Assembly: GCA_028704435.1 (NCBI GenBank)
Contig: JAQWFL010000004.1
Span: 1 to 64,000, forward strand
Origin: Anaerostipes sp.
Lineage (GTDB): Bacteria; Bacillota; Clostridia; Lachnospirales; Lachnospiraceae
Reading direction: 5' to 3'
Length of the DNA stretch: 64,000 bases
Position 1 is the first letter of the stretch. Each line of letters starts with the position of its first letter. Shown piece after piece: positions 17,297 to 24,533 of the stretch. The notes below the pieces were generated by a model. The model was not told where the DNA came from and did not search any database. It saw only the letters and a list, made by a program, of their open reading frames with translations. Position numbers and translations under genes: made by a program.

Positions 17297-18064
17297 CTAG
17301 CGTACCTCAACCTGATACTGTTTTAACTTATTTACCTTTTCCTTTTCCAATGGTCCTTCGCAAACAACTCCCGTGATTTTGTCAAAGCTTGCAAACACAT
17401 AGTTTGCATCTAAATCAAACTTCATTTTCTCCATTACAAGATAACATTTTTTGCTGGCCTTAATTTCTTCCTCTTTTAAAATGCCATCTTCCATAGCATA
17501 TGTTGTAATTGTATTATTGTCTAAGTCAGCACCTACAACACCAATAAAAGAAATATCGAACCTAAATTTTGAAATAAGATTAAGAGGCATACCTCCAAGA
17601 AATCCATCTTGTTTTCGATTAAAGGTTCCTCCAATCAAAATAAACTCTGCGGCACATTCAGAAACCTTTGCAAATACATTGGCAATATCAAGCATATTAG
17701 TAACTACTGTTACCTTTAATTCTCTCCTGATAATCTCCTTTGCCACTTCTATATTTGTTGTGGAAATATCGAGAAATACAACATCCCCTGTATGAATCAG
17801 TTTCACTGCCTTTTTTGCAATTCCATGCTTTTCTTTTATATTTTTATCTCTTCTTTTTTCCACCCTAGACTCATGGGTTTTTAATTTAATTTTCACTGCC
17901 CCGCCATAAGCACGTTTTAAAAGTCCTTTACCTTCCATAGCTGCCAAATCTTTTCGAATGCAGTCTTCTGTCACCTCAAACTGTTGACTTAAGTCTTTTA
18001 CTCTAACCTTTTCGTTTTCATCTAATAATTCAAGTATCTTTTCTTGTCGTTCTTCTACAAACAT
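17297..18064 (-). CDS. DeoR-family transcriptional regulator
   Basis: A 255-residue DeoR protein: N-terminal helix-turn-helix (residues 1-57, RVKDLSQQFEVTEDCIRKDL) and a C-terminal DeoRC sensor domain resembling a sugar-phosphate isomerase fold (VFLDISTTNIEVAK, FILIGGTFNRKQDGFLGG). The usual ligand is a phosphorylated sugar. In the middle of the 16.3-19.5 kb operon, so probably autoregulatory for the Gfo/Idh and HAD genes. Confidence 0.9.
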   Translation of the reverse strand: MFVEERQEKILELLDENEKVRVKDLSQQFEVTEDCIRKDLAAMEGKGLLKRAYGGAVKIKLKTHESRVEKRRDKNIKEKHGIAKKAVKLIHTGDVVFLDISTTNIEVAKEIIRRELKVTVVTNMLDIANVFAKVSECAAEFILIGGTFNRKQDGFLGGMPLNLISKFRFDISFIGVVGADLDNNTITTYAMEDGILKEEEIKASKKCYLVMEKMKFDLDANYVFASFDKITGVVCEGPLEKEKVNKLKQYQVEVR

Positions 18065-18073
18065 GAATCCCTC

Positions 18074-18541
18074 CTACATTTCTTTTGCCTGACGCAATGC
18101 CTCTATAACAAAATCATGATCTTCATTTTGTTTTAATCCTGAGATTCCTACGGTACCAACAAGTCCTACACCTTTTACCACCACTGGAACACACCCACCT
18201 GCAGCTACATAATCCTTTTTTTCTAAAGCATATCGATTATCGATGGTGTCTTTCTTAAGTTCCATGGCAAGTGACATCTCATAGGAACTTTTCTCAAAAT
18301 AATATACTGTATTTTGTTTTCGTCTTACCCAGTTATCATTATCACAAGTTGTTCCAGGCAGTGCCACATAAAAAACCTGGTGATGATTCATTGTAATGGA
18401 TATTACAATTGAAAGATCTTCTTTTTTTGCTTTTTCATACATCATCGTTCCTAACTTATAAGCTTTTTCAAAGGAAAATGAATCTTGCACCACTTCTTTT
18501 CTTTCTGTTTCTATCTCTTTCATTCTTTGTTCTAAATTCAT
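18074..18541 (-). CDS. UPF0303/heme-degrading-domain family protein
   Basis: A 155-residue protein of the UPF0303 (HbpS/GlcG-like) family, seen in the DLSIVISITMNHHQVFYVALPGTT and KKDYVAAGGCVPVV segments. Members of the wider family bind heme or small organic ligands; no activity can be assigned from sequence. It lies between the DeoR gene (9 bp) and the Gfo/Idh gene (2 bp), indicating tight co-expression with sugar metabolism genes. Confidence 0.75.
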   Translation of the reverse strand: MNLEQRMKEIETERKEVVQDSFSFEKAYKLGTMMYEKAKKEDLSIVISITMNHHQVFYVALPGTTCDNDNWVRRKQNTVYYFEKSSYEMSLAMELKKDTIDNRYALEKKDYVAAGGCVPVVVKGVGLVGTVGISGLKQNEDHDFVIEALRQAKEM

Positions 18542-18543
18542 TT

Positions 18544-19524
18544 TTACACCTCATCCGCTGGAAATACAATTCCCTGTTGTCTTCTTACTTCATCCATTAC
18601 TTTAAGTTCCATCACAGAATTCTTCAAATACTCATCTCCTGATTCTCCATCTTCAATCAATCGAATAAATTCTTTGATTTCATAATACATATTATTTTCC
18701 TTCTTTTCAATTGGAAGTTCTTCTACTGTACCGTCATTATAGTAAATCGTTGCCTCCACAGTATCTGGTATTTCCCGAATTACCATACTTCCCCCTTCCC
18801 CTTGAATTTGACTTGGAGTTCTCGCCTGGGTAATCTTTGCATATAACAATTCCCCATGCATTTGCTCATAGCCAAGAATCACAGAACCAGACGCCTCTGC
18901 TCCATTGTCTAACTTAATACTGTGACTATAGATAGTTTCTGGCATACCAAACAGTGTAACAAATGGATGCACACAGTAAACCCCAATATCCATAATCGCA
19001 CCATTGGATAGTTCTGGCTTAAATGCATTTTCTACGACTCCATTCTTATAATTATCATACCTTCTAGAGTATTGGCAGTATTGAAATGTGGCTCTTCGAA
19101 TCGTTCCAAGTTTGCTAAGATTATCCTTAATTGCTTGAAAGCCAGGGTCAAAGACTGGGCGCATAGCTTCAACCAATACGACACGATTCTCCTTTGCCAC
19201 CCTTATCATCTCTTCTAACTCTTTTGAATTAGATGCAATTGTTTTCTCACAAAGAACATGTTTCCCTGCGTTCATCATCTGAATGCTCTGACTCATATGA
19301 AGATAATTAGGACTTGCAACATAAACGGCATCAATCTCATCACATGCCGCTAAATCATCCAGGCTGTCAAAAGTAAGTGGTGCTCCATGCTCTTTTGCAT
19401 AATCCTTCGCCTTTCCCATAGATCTTGAATAAACCCCTTGAAGTTTAAAATCCTCAATCTGACTCCCCGCTTCCAATAAACTGTCTGTAACAAAATTAGT
19501 TCCAATAACCGCAAATCTAATCAT
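18544..19524 (-). CDS. Gfo/Idh/MocA-family oxidoreductase
   Basis: A 326-residue NAD(P)-dependent dehydrogenase. The start is taken at the second ATG (MIRFAVIG), which has GGAG 7 nt upstream. The N-terminal Rossmann domain carries AVIGTNFVTD, AVYVASPNYLH near 72 and the catalytic-lysine motif CEKTIASN near 95; the C-terminal alpha/beta domain starts near 125 (GAIMDIGVYCVH). These enzymes oxidise sugars, inositols or trans-dihydrodiols. It is the first gene of a five-gene minus-strand operon with DeoR and HAD genes. Confidence 0.88.
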   Translation of the reverse strand: MIRFAVIGTNFVTDSLLEAGSQIEDFKLQGVYSRSMGKAKDYAKEHGAPLTFDSLDDLAACDEIDAVYVASPNYLHMSQSIQMMNAGKHVLCEKTIASNSKELEEMIRVAKENRVVLVEAMRPVFDPGFQAIKDNLSKLGTIRRATFQYCQYSRRYDNYKNGVVENAFKPELSNGAIMDIGVYCVHPFVTLFGMPETIYSHSIKLDNGAEASGSVILGYEQMHGELLYAKITQARTPSQIQGEGGSMVIREIPDTVEATIYYNDGTVEELPIEKKENNMYYEIKEFIRLIEDGESGDEYLKNSVMELKVMDEVRRQQGIVFPADEV

Positions 19525-19601
19525 ATTCATTCTCCTTTATATTGATTGATTTTATTGTTTTTTATTATTATATATTATTTTTTATTATTTTTCAAGAAGA
19601 A

Positions 19602-19635
19602 CAAAAAAGAATGCAGACCAAAATCAATCTGCACT
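19602..19635 (-). terminator. Terminator of the 2-hydroxyacid dehydrogenase gene
   Basis: Minus strand AGTGCAGA (19635-19628) pairs with TCTGCATT (19617-19610) around a 10-nt loop, followed by a U6 run (complement of 19603-19608). Confidence 0.75.
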
Positions 19636-19648
19636 CCCTTCATCTATT

Positions 19649-20590
19649 TTACATTACGTTCACTGGATTACCTTCTAAATAATATTTAACATTATCAAAA
19701 TCAATAATTGCACGTTTAATTAATGCTTCCTTTGTTGCAAATGCTACGTGTGGTGTAGCAATCAAATTCTTTGCACCAAACAATGGATGATCTTTTTTCA
19801 CAGGTGGCTCTACTTCAAATACATCCACTCCTGCCCCTGCAATCTTCCCTTGATTCAATGCATCTGTAAGTGCATCACTATCTACAACTGGTCCACGAGC
19901 GGTATTAATTAACACTGCATTTTCCTTCATCAAATCTAATTGTTCCTTTCCAATCAGACCTTTTGTGTCAGCATTTAATGGTACATGAAGAGAGACTACA
20001 TCACAAGTTTTAAGCAGTTCATCAAGCCCCACATAAGTAATACCCTCTATCTCCTTTTTTGTCCTTGAATATGCATATACCTCACATCCAAAGGCATCTG
20101 CAATCTTGGCAACTCTGCTTCCAATCGCTCCTGTACCAACAACTCCAAACTTCTTACCTTCTAATTCAAATCCAACCAGACCATCTTTGGTTCCTTCTTC
20201 TCGAACCACTTGATTGCAAGGAATAATATTTCGATAAATAGAAATCAACAATCCAAATACAAGATCTGCAACTGCTGCATTAGAATATCCTGCACAGTTA
20301 CAAACTGTAATATTCCTTTTTCTGCATGCATCCATAGCAATATGATCAATTCCCGTAAATGCAACTGCAAGCATTTTCAGTTTTTCACATCCATTGATAA
20401 CGTCTGCATTCAATGGCAAATTGGCCACTACAATAATTTCTGCGTCTTTCCCTCGTTGAATCAATGTCTCTGAATCCGTAACCTTTGTATCATAATACAC
20501 AAGCTCTACCTCATCTGAAAGTGCTGATTTTGCAATTTCCATCAACTTTGATTCCTCTACCCCTAGGGGTTCAATAATAACTACTTTCAT
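19649..20590 (-). CDS. D-isomer-specific 2-hydroxyacid dehydrogenase
   Basis: A 313-residue NAD-dependent D-2-hydroxyacid dehydrogenase. GVVGTGAIGSRVA near residue 149 binds NAD, the catalytic arginine is in NTARGP near 232, glutamate in FEVEPP near 260 and histidine in TPHVAF near 281. Relatives reduce pyruvate-like 2-oxoacids or act on phosphoglycerate or glycerate. Its own terminator follows and the VanX-like gene precedes by 32 bp. All catalytic residues are present; the substrate is not. Confidence 0.9.
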   Translation of the reverse strand: MKVVIIEPLGVEESKLMEIAKSALSDEVELVYYDTKVTDSETLIQRGKDAEIIVVANLPLNADVINGCEKLKMLAVAFTGIDHIAMDACRKRNITVCNCAGYSNAAVADLVFGLLISIYRNIIPCNQVVREEGTKDGLVGFELEGKKFGVVGTGAIGSRVAKIADAFGCEVYAYSRTKKEIEGITYVGLDELLKTCDVVSLHVPLNADTKGLIGKEQLDLMKENAVLINTARGPVVDSDALTDALNQGKIAGAGVDVFEVEPPVKKDHPLFGAKNLIATPHVAFATKEALIKRAIIDFDNVKYYLEGNPVNVM

Positions 20591-20622
20591 TTCTTTCCTC
20601 CTAATCTTTCTTATGTTTTTAT

Positions 20623-21420
20623 TTAATTTTCTACTGGAAAACTAAAATAAGTGTCTGTATATGGCTCATCTTCTAATGTAAAGTGCCACCACTCTTTTGC
20701 ATATGGCATAAATCCATTCTCAATCATTACATCATGTATCATTTTCCGATTTTTCTTCTGCTCTGCCGTTACCTTATCAGAATCATAATGAGAAATCTCT
20801 CCAAATACATCAAAGTGTGATCCTGTATCAATTTCCTTTCCCGTTGTCATATTTACAATGGTAATATCTACAGTGCTTCCTCTCGAATGTCTTGTCTTGG
20901 CTGCAATATATCCACTTTCAAATAATTTGGATTTATCCACGTCTGGATAGAAAAACTTCTTCATTTTTGTATCACTTTTATCCTTTGCCCAGCGAACAAA
21001 ATCATCCGTCGCCCCCTGTGGGCGGTATGCATCATATATCTTAATGATATATCCATCTTTTTTAAATTCAGTATTTGCATGCTTAAGTGCAGTCGCTGCC
21101 TGTTTTGTCAAATACGCAACTGGTGCATGATATCCGTCAATTCTTCTGCCCACAAAATTGTATCCGCTATAATATCTTATTTCCAAAAGTATATCTGGAT
21201 CTATATCTGTCACTTTTACAAACCCATATTTTTTTGTCTGTATTTGAGTTTTAGTCTGCTGTTTCGACGCTGTTGCTGTAGTTGTTGCCTTCTCCGTCTT
21301 TTTTACTTCCGTAGATGCAACTTGCTTTCCTTGTCCACATGCCGACGTCATGCAAAGCAGTATGACGAACAATATTCCATAAAATGACCCCTTTAATGTT
21401 TTACTCACTGTATTCTCCAA
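20623..21420 (-). CDS. VanX/DdpX-like D-Ala-D-Ala dipeptidase lipoprotein
   Basis: A 265-residue protein with a lipoprotein signal (residues 1-28, lipobox SAC) and a peptidase M15D domain from about 70. The zinc and catalytic residues are visible in RHSRGSTVDITI (H and D of the HxxxxxxD motif) and EWWHFTLE near 244 (catalytic E and H). Family members hydrolyse D-Ala-D-Ala. No vanA/vanH ligase or dehydrogenase pair of the vancomycin type is adjacent, although a D-2-hydroxyacid dehydrogenase lies next to it. Peptidoglycan recycling or dipeptide use is more likely than glycopeptide resistance. Confidence 0.87.
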   Translation of the reverse strand: MENTVSKTLKGSFYGILFVILLCMTSACGQGKQVASTEVKKTEKATTTATASKQQTKTQIQTKKYGFVKVTDIDPDILLEIRYYSGYNFVGRRIDGYHAPVAYLTKQAATALKHANTEFKKDGYIIKIYDAYRPQGATDDFVRWAKDKSDTKMKKFFYPDVDKSKLFESGYIAAKTRHSRGSTVDITIVNMTTGKEIDTGSHFDVFGEISHYDSDKVTAEQKKNRKMIHDVMIENGFMPYAKEWWHFTLEDEPYTDTYFSFPVEN

Positions 21421-21434
21421 TCCCTGATAACTAT

Positions 21435-21932
21435 CTACCTTTTATGTGCCGTAATTATAGTATAACTATATGCGTTTACTGTAAGTATACATTCATCTAC
21501 ATCTATATACCAGTTTTTTCCCCTCCTTGTAATTACGGCTTCCGGCGACATAATTCGATTTTTGCACCACTCTACTACATCGTCCACATCTAAATCTAAA
21601 TTTTTCTTGACTCGGTCAATTCCTAGTTCTGTAGTATGAACCTCATCCAAATGATTTCTTAATTCTTTTATCGCTGTTGCATTATTTAACTTATAGAACT
21701 CCTTTAAATCTGCTTTTTTCTCCTCCGATAAAAGTGATTTCTTTATTCCCTGAACCGCACCTTCAATCGCCATAAGTCTGTGAATGCAGGCAGACTCATC
21801 AATCTGTCTAATTCTGACCCATGCTTCTTTGGTTCCAGTCTCTTTTAATTCTTGTTCTGTAAAAATTCCAACTTCATTGAGTTGTTGTTCTACTATCTTT
21901 CCAATATTTTGTAATTCTGATAATTCTCCCAT
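21435..21932 (-). CDS. TfoX C-terminal domain / DUF3781 fusion protein
   Basis: A 165-residue protein in two parts. Residues 1-78 resemble the TfoX/Sxy C-terminal domain, a helix-hairpin-helix-like fold (SELQNIGKIVEQQLNEVGI). Residues about 80-165 resemble DUF3781 (VKKNLDLDVDDVVEWCKNRI, ending in a VNAYSYTIITAHK strand). The start has GAGGTA 8 nt upstream. Function unknown; the TfoX-C part is often found alone in Firmicutes and does not imply competence. It stands 14 bp upstream of the dipeptidase gene. Confidence 0.72.
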   Translation of the reverse strand: MGELSELQNIGKIVEQQLNEVGIFTEQELKETGTKEAWVRIRQIDESACIHRLMAIEGAVQGIKKSLLSEEKKADLKEFYKLNNATAIKELRNHLDEVHTTELGIDRVKKNLDLDVDDVVEWCKNRIMSPEAVITRRGKNWYIDVDECILTVNAYSYTIITAHKR

Positions 21933-22046
21933 CGGACTTTACCTCATCTACGTTCCCTTTTGTTTTATAATCTTAGAAAATTATAGCATATTTTGTAACA
22001 CTTTTCTGTATTTTATTAACTTTCTGTGAACATTAACCCCAACCTA

Positions 22047-22075
22047 TTGACCAATTGAATAAATCAAGTTATAGT
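22047..22075 (+). promoter_or_regulatory. Promoter of the MarR-flavodoxin-citrate synthase operon
   Basis: TTGACC (22047-22052), 17-bp spacer, TATAGT (22070-22075): a strong sigma-A match with start near 22082. Confidence 0.75.
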
Positions 22076-22104
22076 TTAATTAGTTCGAAAGTGAACTAAT
22101 TAAA
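22075..22104. promoter_or_regulatory. Probable MarR operator
   Basis: A perfect inverted repeat, TTTAATTAGTTC (22075-22086) and GAACTAATTAAA (22093-22104), with a 6-bp spacer. It overlaps the last base of the -10 box and the start site and lies 25 bp before the MarR gene, the classic arrangement for autorepression by a MarR dimer. Confidence 0.8.
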
Positions 22105-22128
22105 TAAATTTGAGAAGGGAGACACTTT

Positions 22129-22584
22129 ATGGCCAATCAATTGGAAATTTTTATGACTGGACAGCAGTTTAAAAAATTATGTGAAAAGCAATATGAATGC
22201 ATTATGAAAAAATATGGCATTACTAAAATTGAAATTGATATTCTCTTTTTCCTTTATACAACCAATTACTATACTGCAAAAGATATTGTCAACATCCGAC
22301 ACATATCTAAATCACATGTATCTAGTGCCATAGAGGACTTACATAAGAAGGGGTATATTCAATGTTCCCCTGATGAGAAGGACCATCGTAGAATGCGATT
22401 AACGCCAGCTAAGGATGCAGCTCCTCTCATTGAGAGAATTGCCGAGTTACACGAAAATTTAGGAAAAGTACTTTACACTGGAATCACAGAAGAAGAAAAA
22501 GAAATTATGAAGACTGTGGTCGGGAAAATGCTTCATAACATTTCCACAGCACTTCATGATTTCGATGGAAAGAAAGAATTGTAG
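22129..22584 (+). CDS. MarR-family transcriptional regulator
   Basis: A 151-residue MarR protein with a winged helix-turn-helix (residues about 35-100; TAKDIVNIRHISKSHVSSAIEDLHKKG, then the DEKDHRRMRL wing). First gene of a three-gene operon; AGGGAGA precedes the ATG. It probably represses its own operon through the inverted repeat at the promoter and is released by a small ligand or oxidative signal. The MarR plus flavodoxin order resembles bilQ-bilS of bilirubin reductase loci, but bilR is not here. Confidence 0.9.
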   Translation: MANQLEIFMTGQQFKKLCEKQYECIMKKYGITKIEIDILFFLYTTNYYTAKDIVNIRHISKSHVSSAIEDLHKKGYIQCSPDEKDHRRMRLTPAKDAAPLIERIAELHENLGKVLYTGITEEEKEIMKTVVGKMLHNISTALHDFDGKKEL

Positions 22585-22605
22585 ATTGTAGAAAGAAGGT
22601 AGATT

Positions 22606-23124
22606 ATGAGTACATATCAAGTCGTTTATACTAGCAAAACAGGTAACACAAAGAAACTTGCAGAAAAGATTTACGATACCCTGAATAGTAAGGACAAGGA
22701 AATTTACTCTCTGGACGAAGATGGTGCAAATGCTGATGCTGATATTTATTTCATTGGCTTTTGGACAAATCGCGGAACTTGCAGCATGGAAGTTATTGAT
22801 TTTTTTGACAACTTAGAAGGCAAGAAAATTGCACTTTTTGGAACTTGTGGAATGGGTGGTCAAGAAGAATATTTTAAGAATATCAAGACAAATGTTGCTG
22901 CGTTTTTACCTGACAATGCAGAATTTTTAGGGGCATTTATGTGTCAGGGGGAAATGCCAGATACAGTTAGAGAAAAGTATCATAATATCTTAAGAGAGCA
23001 TCCTGATGATGAAAAAATTAAGTTTATGATTGATAACTTTAATCATGCCATTGGTCATCCAGACGCTGAAGACTTAGATCATGTTGCTGCATTTGTAAAG
23101 GACATCGAGGGAGGTGTGTTATGA
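22606..23124 (+). CDS. Flavodoxin-family protein (BilS-like)
   Basis: A 172-residue flavodoxin-fold protein. YTSKTGNTKKLAEKI near residue 8 is the FMN phosphate loop and GFWTNRGTC near 51 and FGTCGMGG near 79 are the FMN isoalloxazine loops. The sequence pattern matches the group often called BilS, an FMN electron carrier. Its stop overlaps the citrate synthase start by 4 bp (ATGA), so the two are translationally coupled. Likely electron donor for a reductase elsewhere; coupling to citrate synthase is unusual. Confidence 0.87.
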   Translation: MSTYQVVYTSKTGNTKKLAEKIYDTLNSKDKEIYSLDEDGANADADIYFIGFWTNRGTCSMEVIDFFDNLEGKKIALFGTCGMGGQEEYFKNIKTNVAAFLPDNAEFLGAFMCQGEMPDTVREKYHNILREHPDDEKIKFMIDNFNHAIGHPDAEDLDHVAAFVKDIEGGVL

Positions 23125-24485
23125 CACTACGACACGAAGATTTAATTGAGAATTACACACAAAAGAACGCTTCCATTTGTGAAGAGAATAATCAAATTAA
23201 TCCAGCATTATTTGGAACATACGGAGTAAAACGAGGTCTTAGAGATATTAATGGAGAAGGTGTCTTAGCTGGGTTGACGAACATTTCTATGATAAAATCC
23301 AAAGAAAATATTGGGGGGCACATGGTTCCCTGTGACGGCAAATTAGTATACCGTGGTTATGATATTTATGACCTAATTAAAGGCATCCGAAAAAACAGAA
23401 AATTTGGTTTTGAAGAAGTTGCGTATCTATTGTTATTTGGGAATTTACCAACACAAAATCAACTAGAAGACTTTCAAATTATTATGAATTCTAGTCGAAG
23501 ACTTCCAACAAACTTTACACGCGATGTTATTATGAAAGCTCCAACAAAGGATATTATGAGTTCTTTGACTCGAAGCGTTTTAACTCTTGGTTCTTATGAC
23601 GAGAATGCCGCTGATTTATCTCTTAGTAATGTACTTAGACAATGTATTGAATTAATTAGCGAATTTCCAATGCTTGCAGTATATGGATATCAGGCTTACA
23701 ATCACTACGAACACAGACAGAGCTTATATATCCACAGACCTCATGAGAATTTGTCTGCAGCAGAAAATATCTTGATGATGTTAAGACCAGACCAAAAATA
23801 TACCCAGTTAGAGGCTCATGTTCTTGACATAGCATTGGTTTTGCATATGGAACATGGCGGTGGAAATAACTCTACCTTTACAACTCGTGTTGTTACTTCT
23901 TCTGGTTCTGATACTTATTCTGTCATTGCTGCTGCCCTTTCTTCTTTAAAAGGTCCAAAGCATGGTGGCGCCAATATAAAGGTTGTAGAAATGATTCAGG
24001 ATATGAAAGAACATATTAAGGATGAATCTGATGAAGAAGAAATTGAAGATTATCTTGCAAAAGTGTTAAATAAAGAGGCCTTTGATCATCGTGGTCTAAT
24101 CTATGGAATGGGGCATGCCGTTTATTCTCTATCTGATCCCAGAGCTGTTGTGTTTAAAAGCTTTGTAGAACAACTATCAACTGAGAAAAATCGCCACAAA
24201 GATTTTGAGTTATATTCCATGGTAGAAAAACTTGCTCCAAAAGTCATTGCCCAAGAGCGCCATATTTATAAGGGTGTTAGTGCAAATGTAGACTTCTACA
24301 GCGGATTTGTCTACAGCATGTTAGATATTCCATTAGAATTGTACACACCAATCTTTGCTATGGCAAGAATCGTTGGATGGAGTGCTCATCGTTTAGAAGA
24401 ACTAAGCAATGCAGACAAGATTATACGTCCCGCTTATAAGAGTCTTGTCACTGAGAAAAAATATACAACCATTGAAGAACGATAA
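23121..24485 (+). CDS. Citrate synthase
   Basis: A 454-residue (Si)-type citrate synthase that condenses acetyl-CoA and oxaloacetate. The active-site histidine segment HMEHGGGNNSTFT near 245, the GMGHAVYSLSDPRA histidine motif near 330 and the late arginine region are present. There are no aconitase or isocitrate dehydrogenase genes beside it; its partners are MarR and flavodoxin genes. In Clostridia it supplies 2-oxoglutarate for glutamate synthesis. Expression is probably under the MarR operator at 22075-22104. Confidence 0.92.
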   Translation: MTLRHEDLIENYTQKNASICEENNQINPALFGTYGVKRGLRDINGEGVLAGLTNISMIKSKENIGGHMVPCDGKLVYRGYDIYDLIKGIRKNRKFGFEEVAYLLLFGNLPTQNQLEDFQIIMNSSRRLPTNFTRDVIMKAPTKDIMSSLTRSVLTLGSYDENAADLSLSNVLRQCIELISEFPMLAVYGYQAYNHYEHRQSLYIHRPHENLSAAENILMMLRPDQKYTQLEAHVLDIALVLHMEHGGGNNSTFTTRVVTSSGSDTYSVIAAALSSLKGPKHGGANIKVVEMIQDMKEHIKDESDEEEIEDYLAKVLNKEAFDHRGLIYGMGHAVYSLSDPRAVVFKSFVEQLSTEKNRHKDFELYSMVEKLAPKVIAQERHIYKGVSANVDFYSGFVYSMLDIPLELYTPIFAMARIVGWSAHRLEELSNADKIIRPAYKSLVTEKKYTTIEER

Positions 24486-24490
24486 AATTA

Positions 24491-24533
24491 AAAAGAACTA
24501 AAATTGATTCCAACCAATTTTAGTTCTTTTTTT
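24491..24533. terminator. Terminator between citrate synthase and the PTS regulator
   Basis: A perfect 16-bp stem (24491-24506 with 24515-24530), 8-nt loop, and T-run on the plus strand with an A-run on the left. It serves the two convergent operons. Confidence 0.88.

Noticed and set aside
20623-21420. Vancomycin resistance determinant
   Set aside because: Only a VanX-like dipeptidase is present, as a lipoprotein and without ligase, VanH-type context or VanRS.
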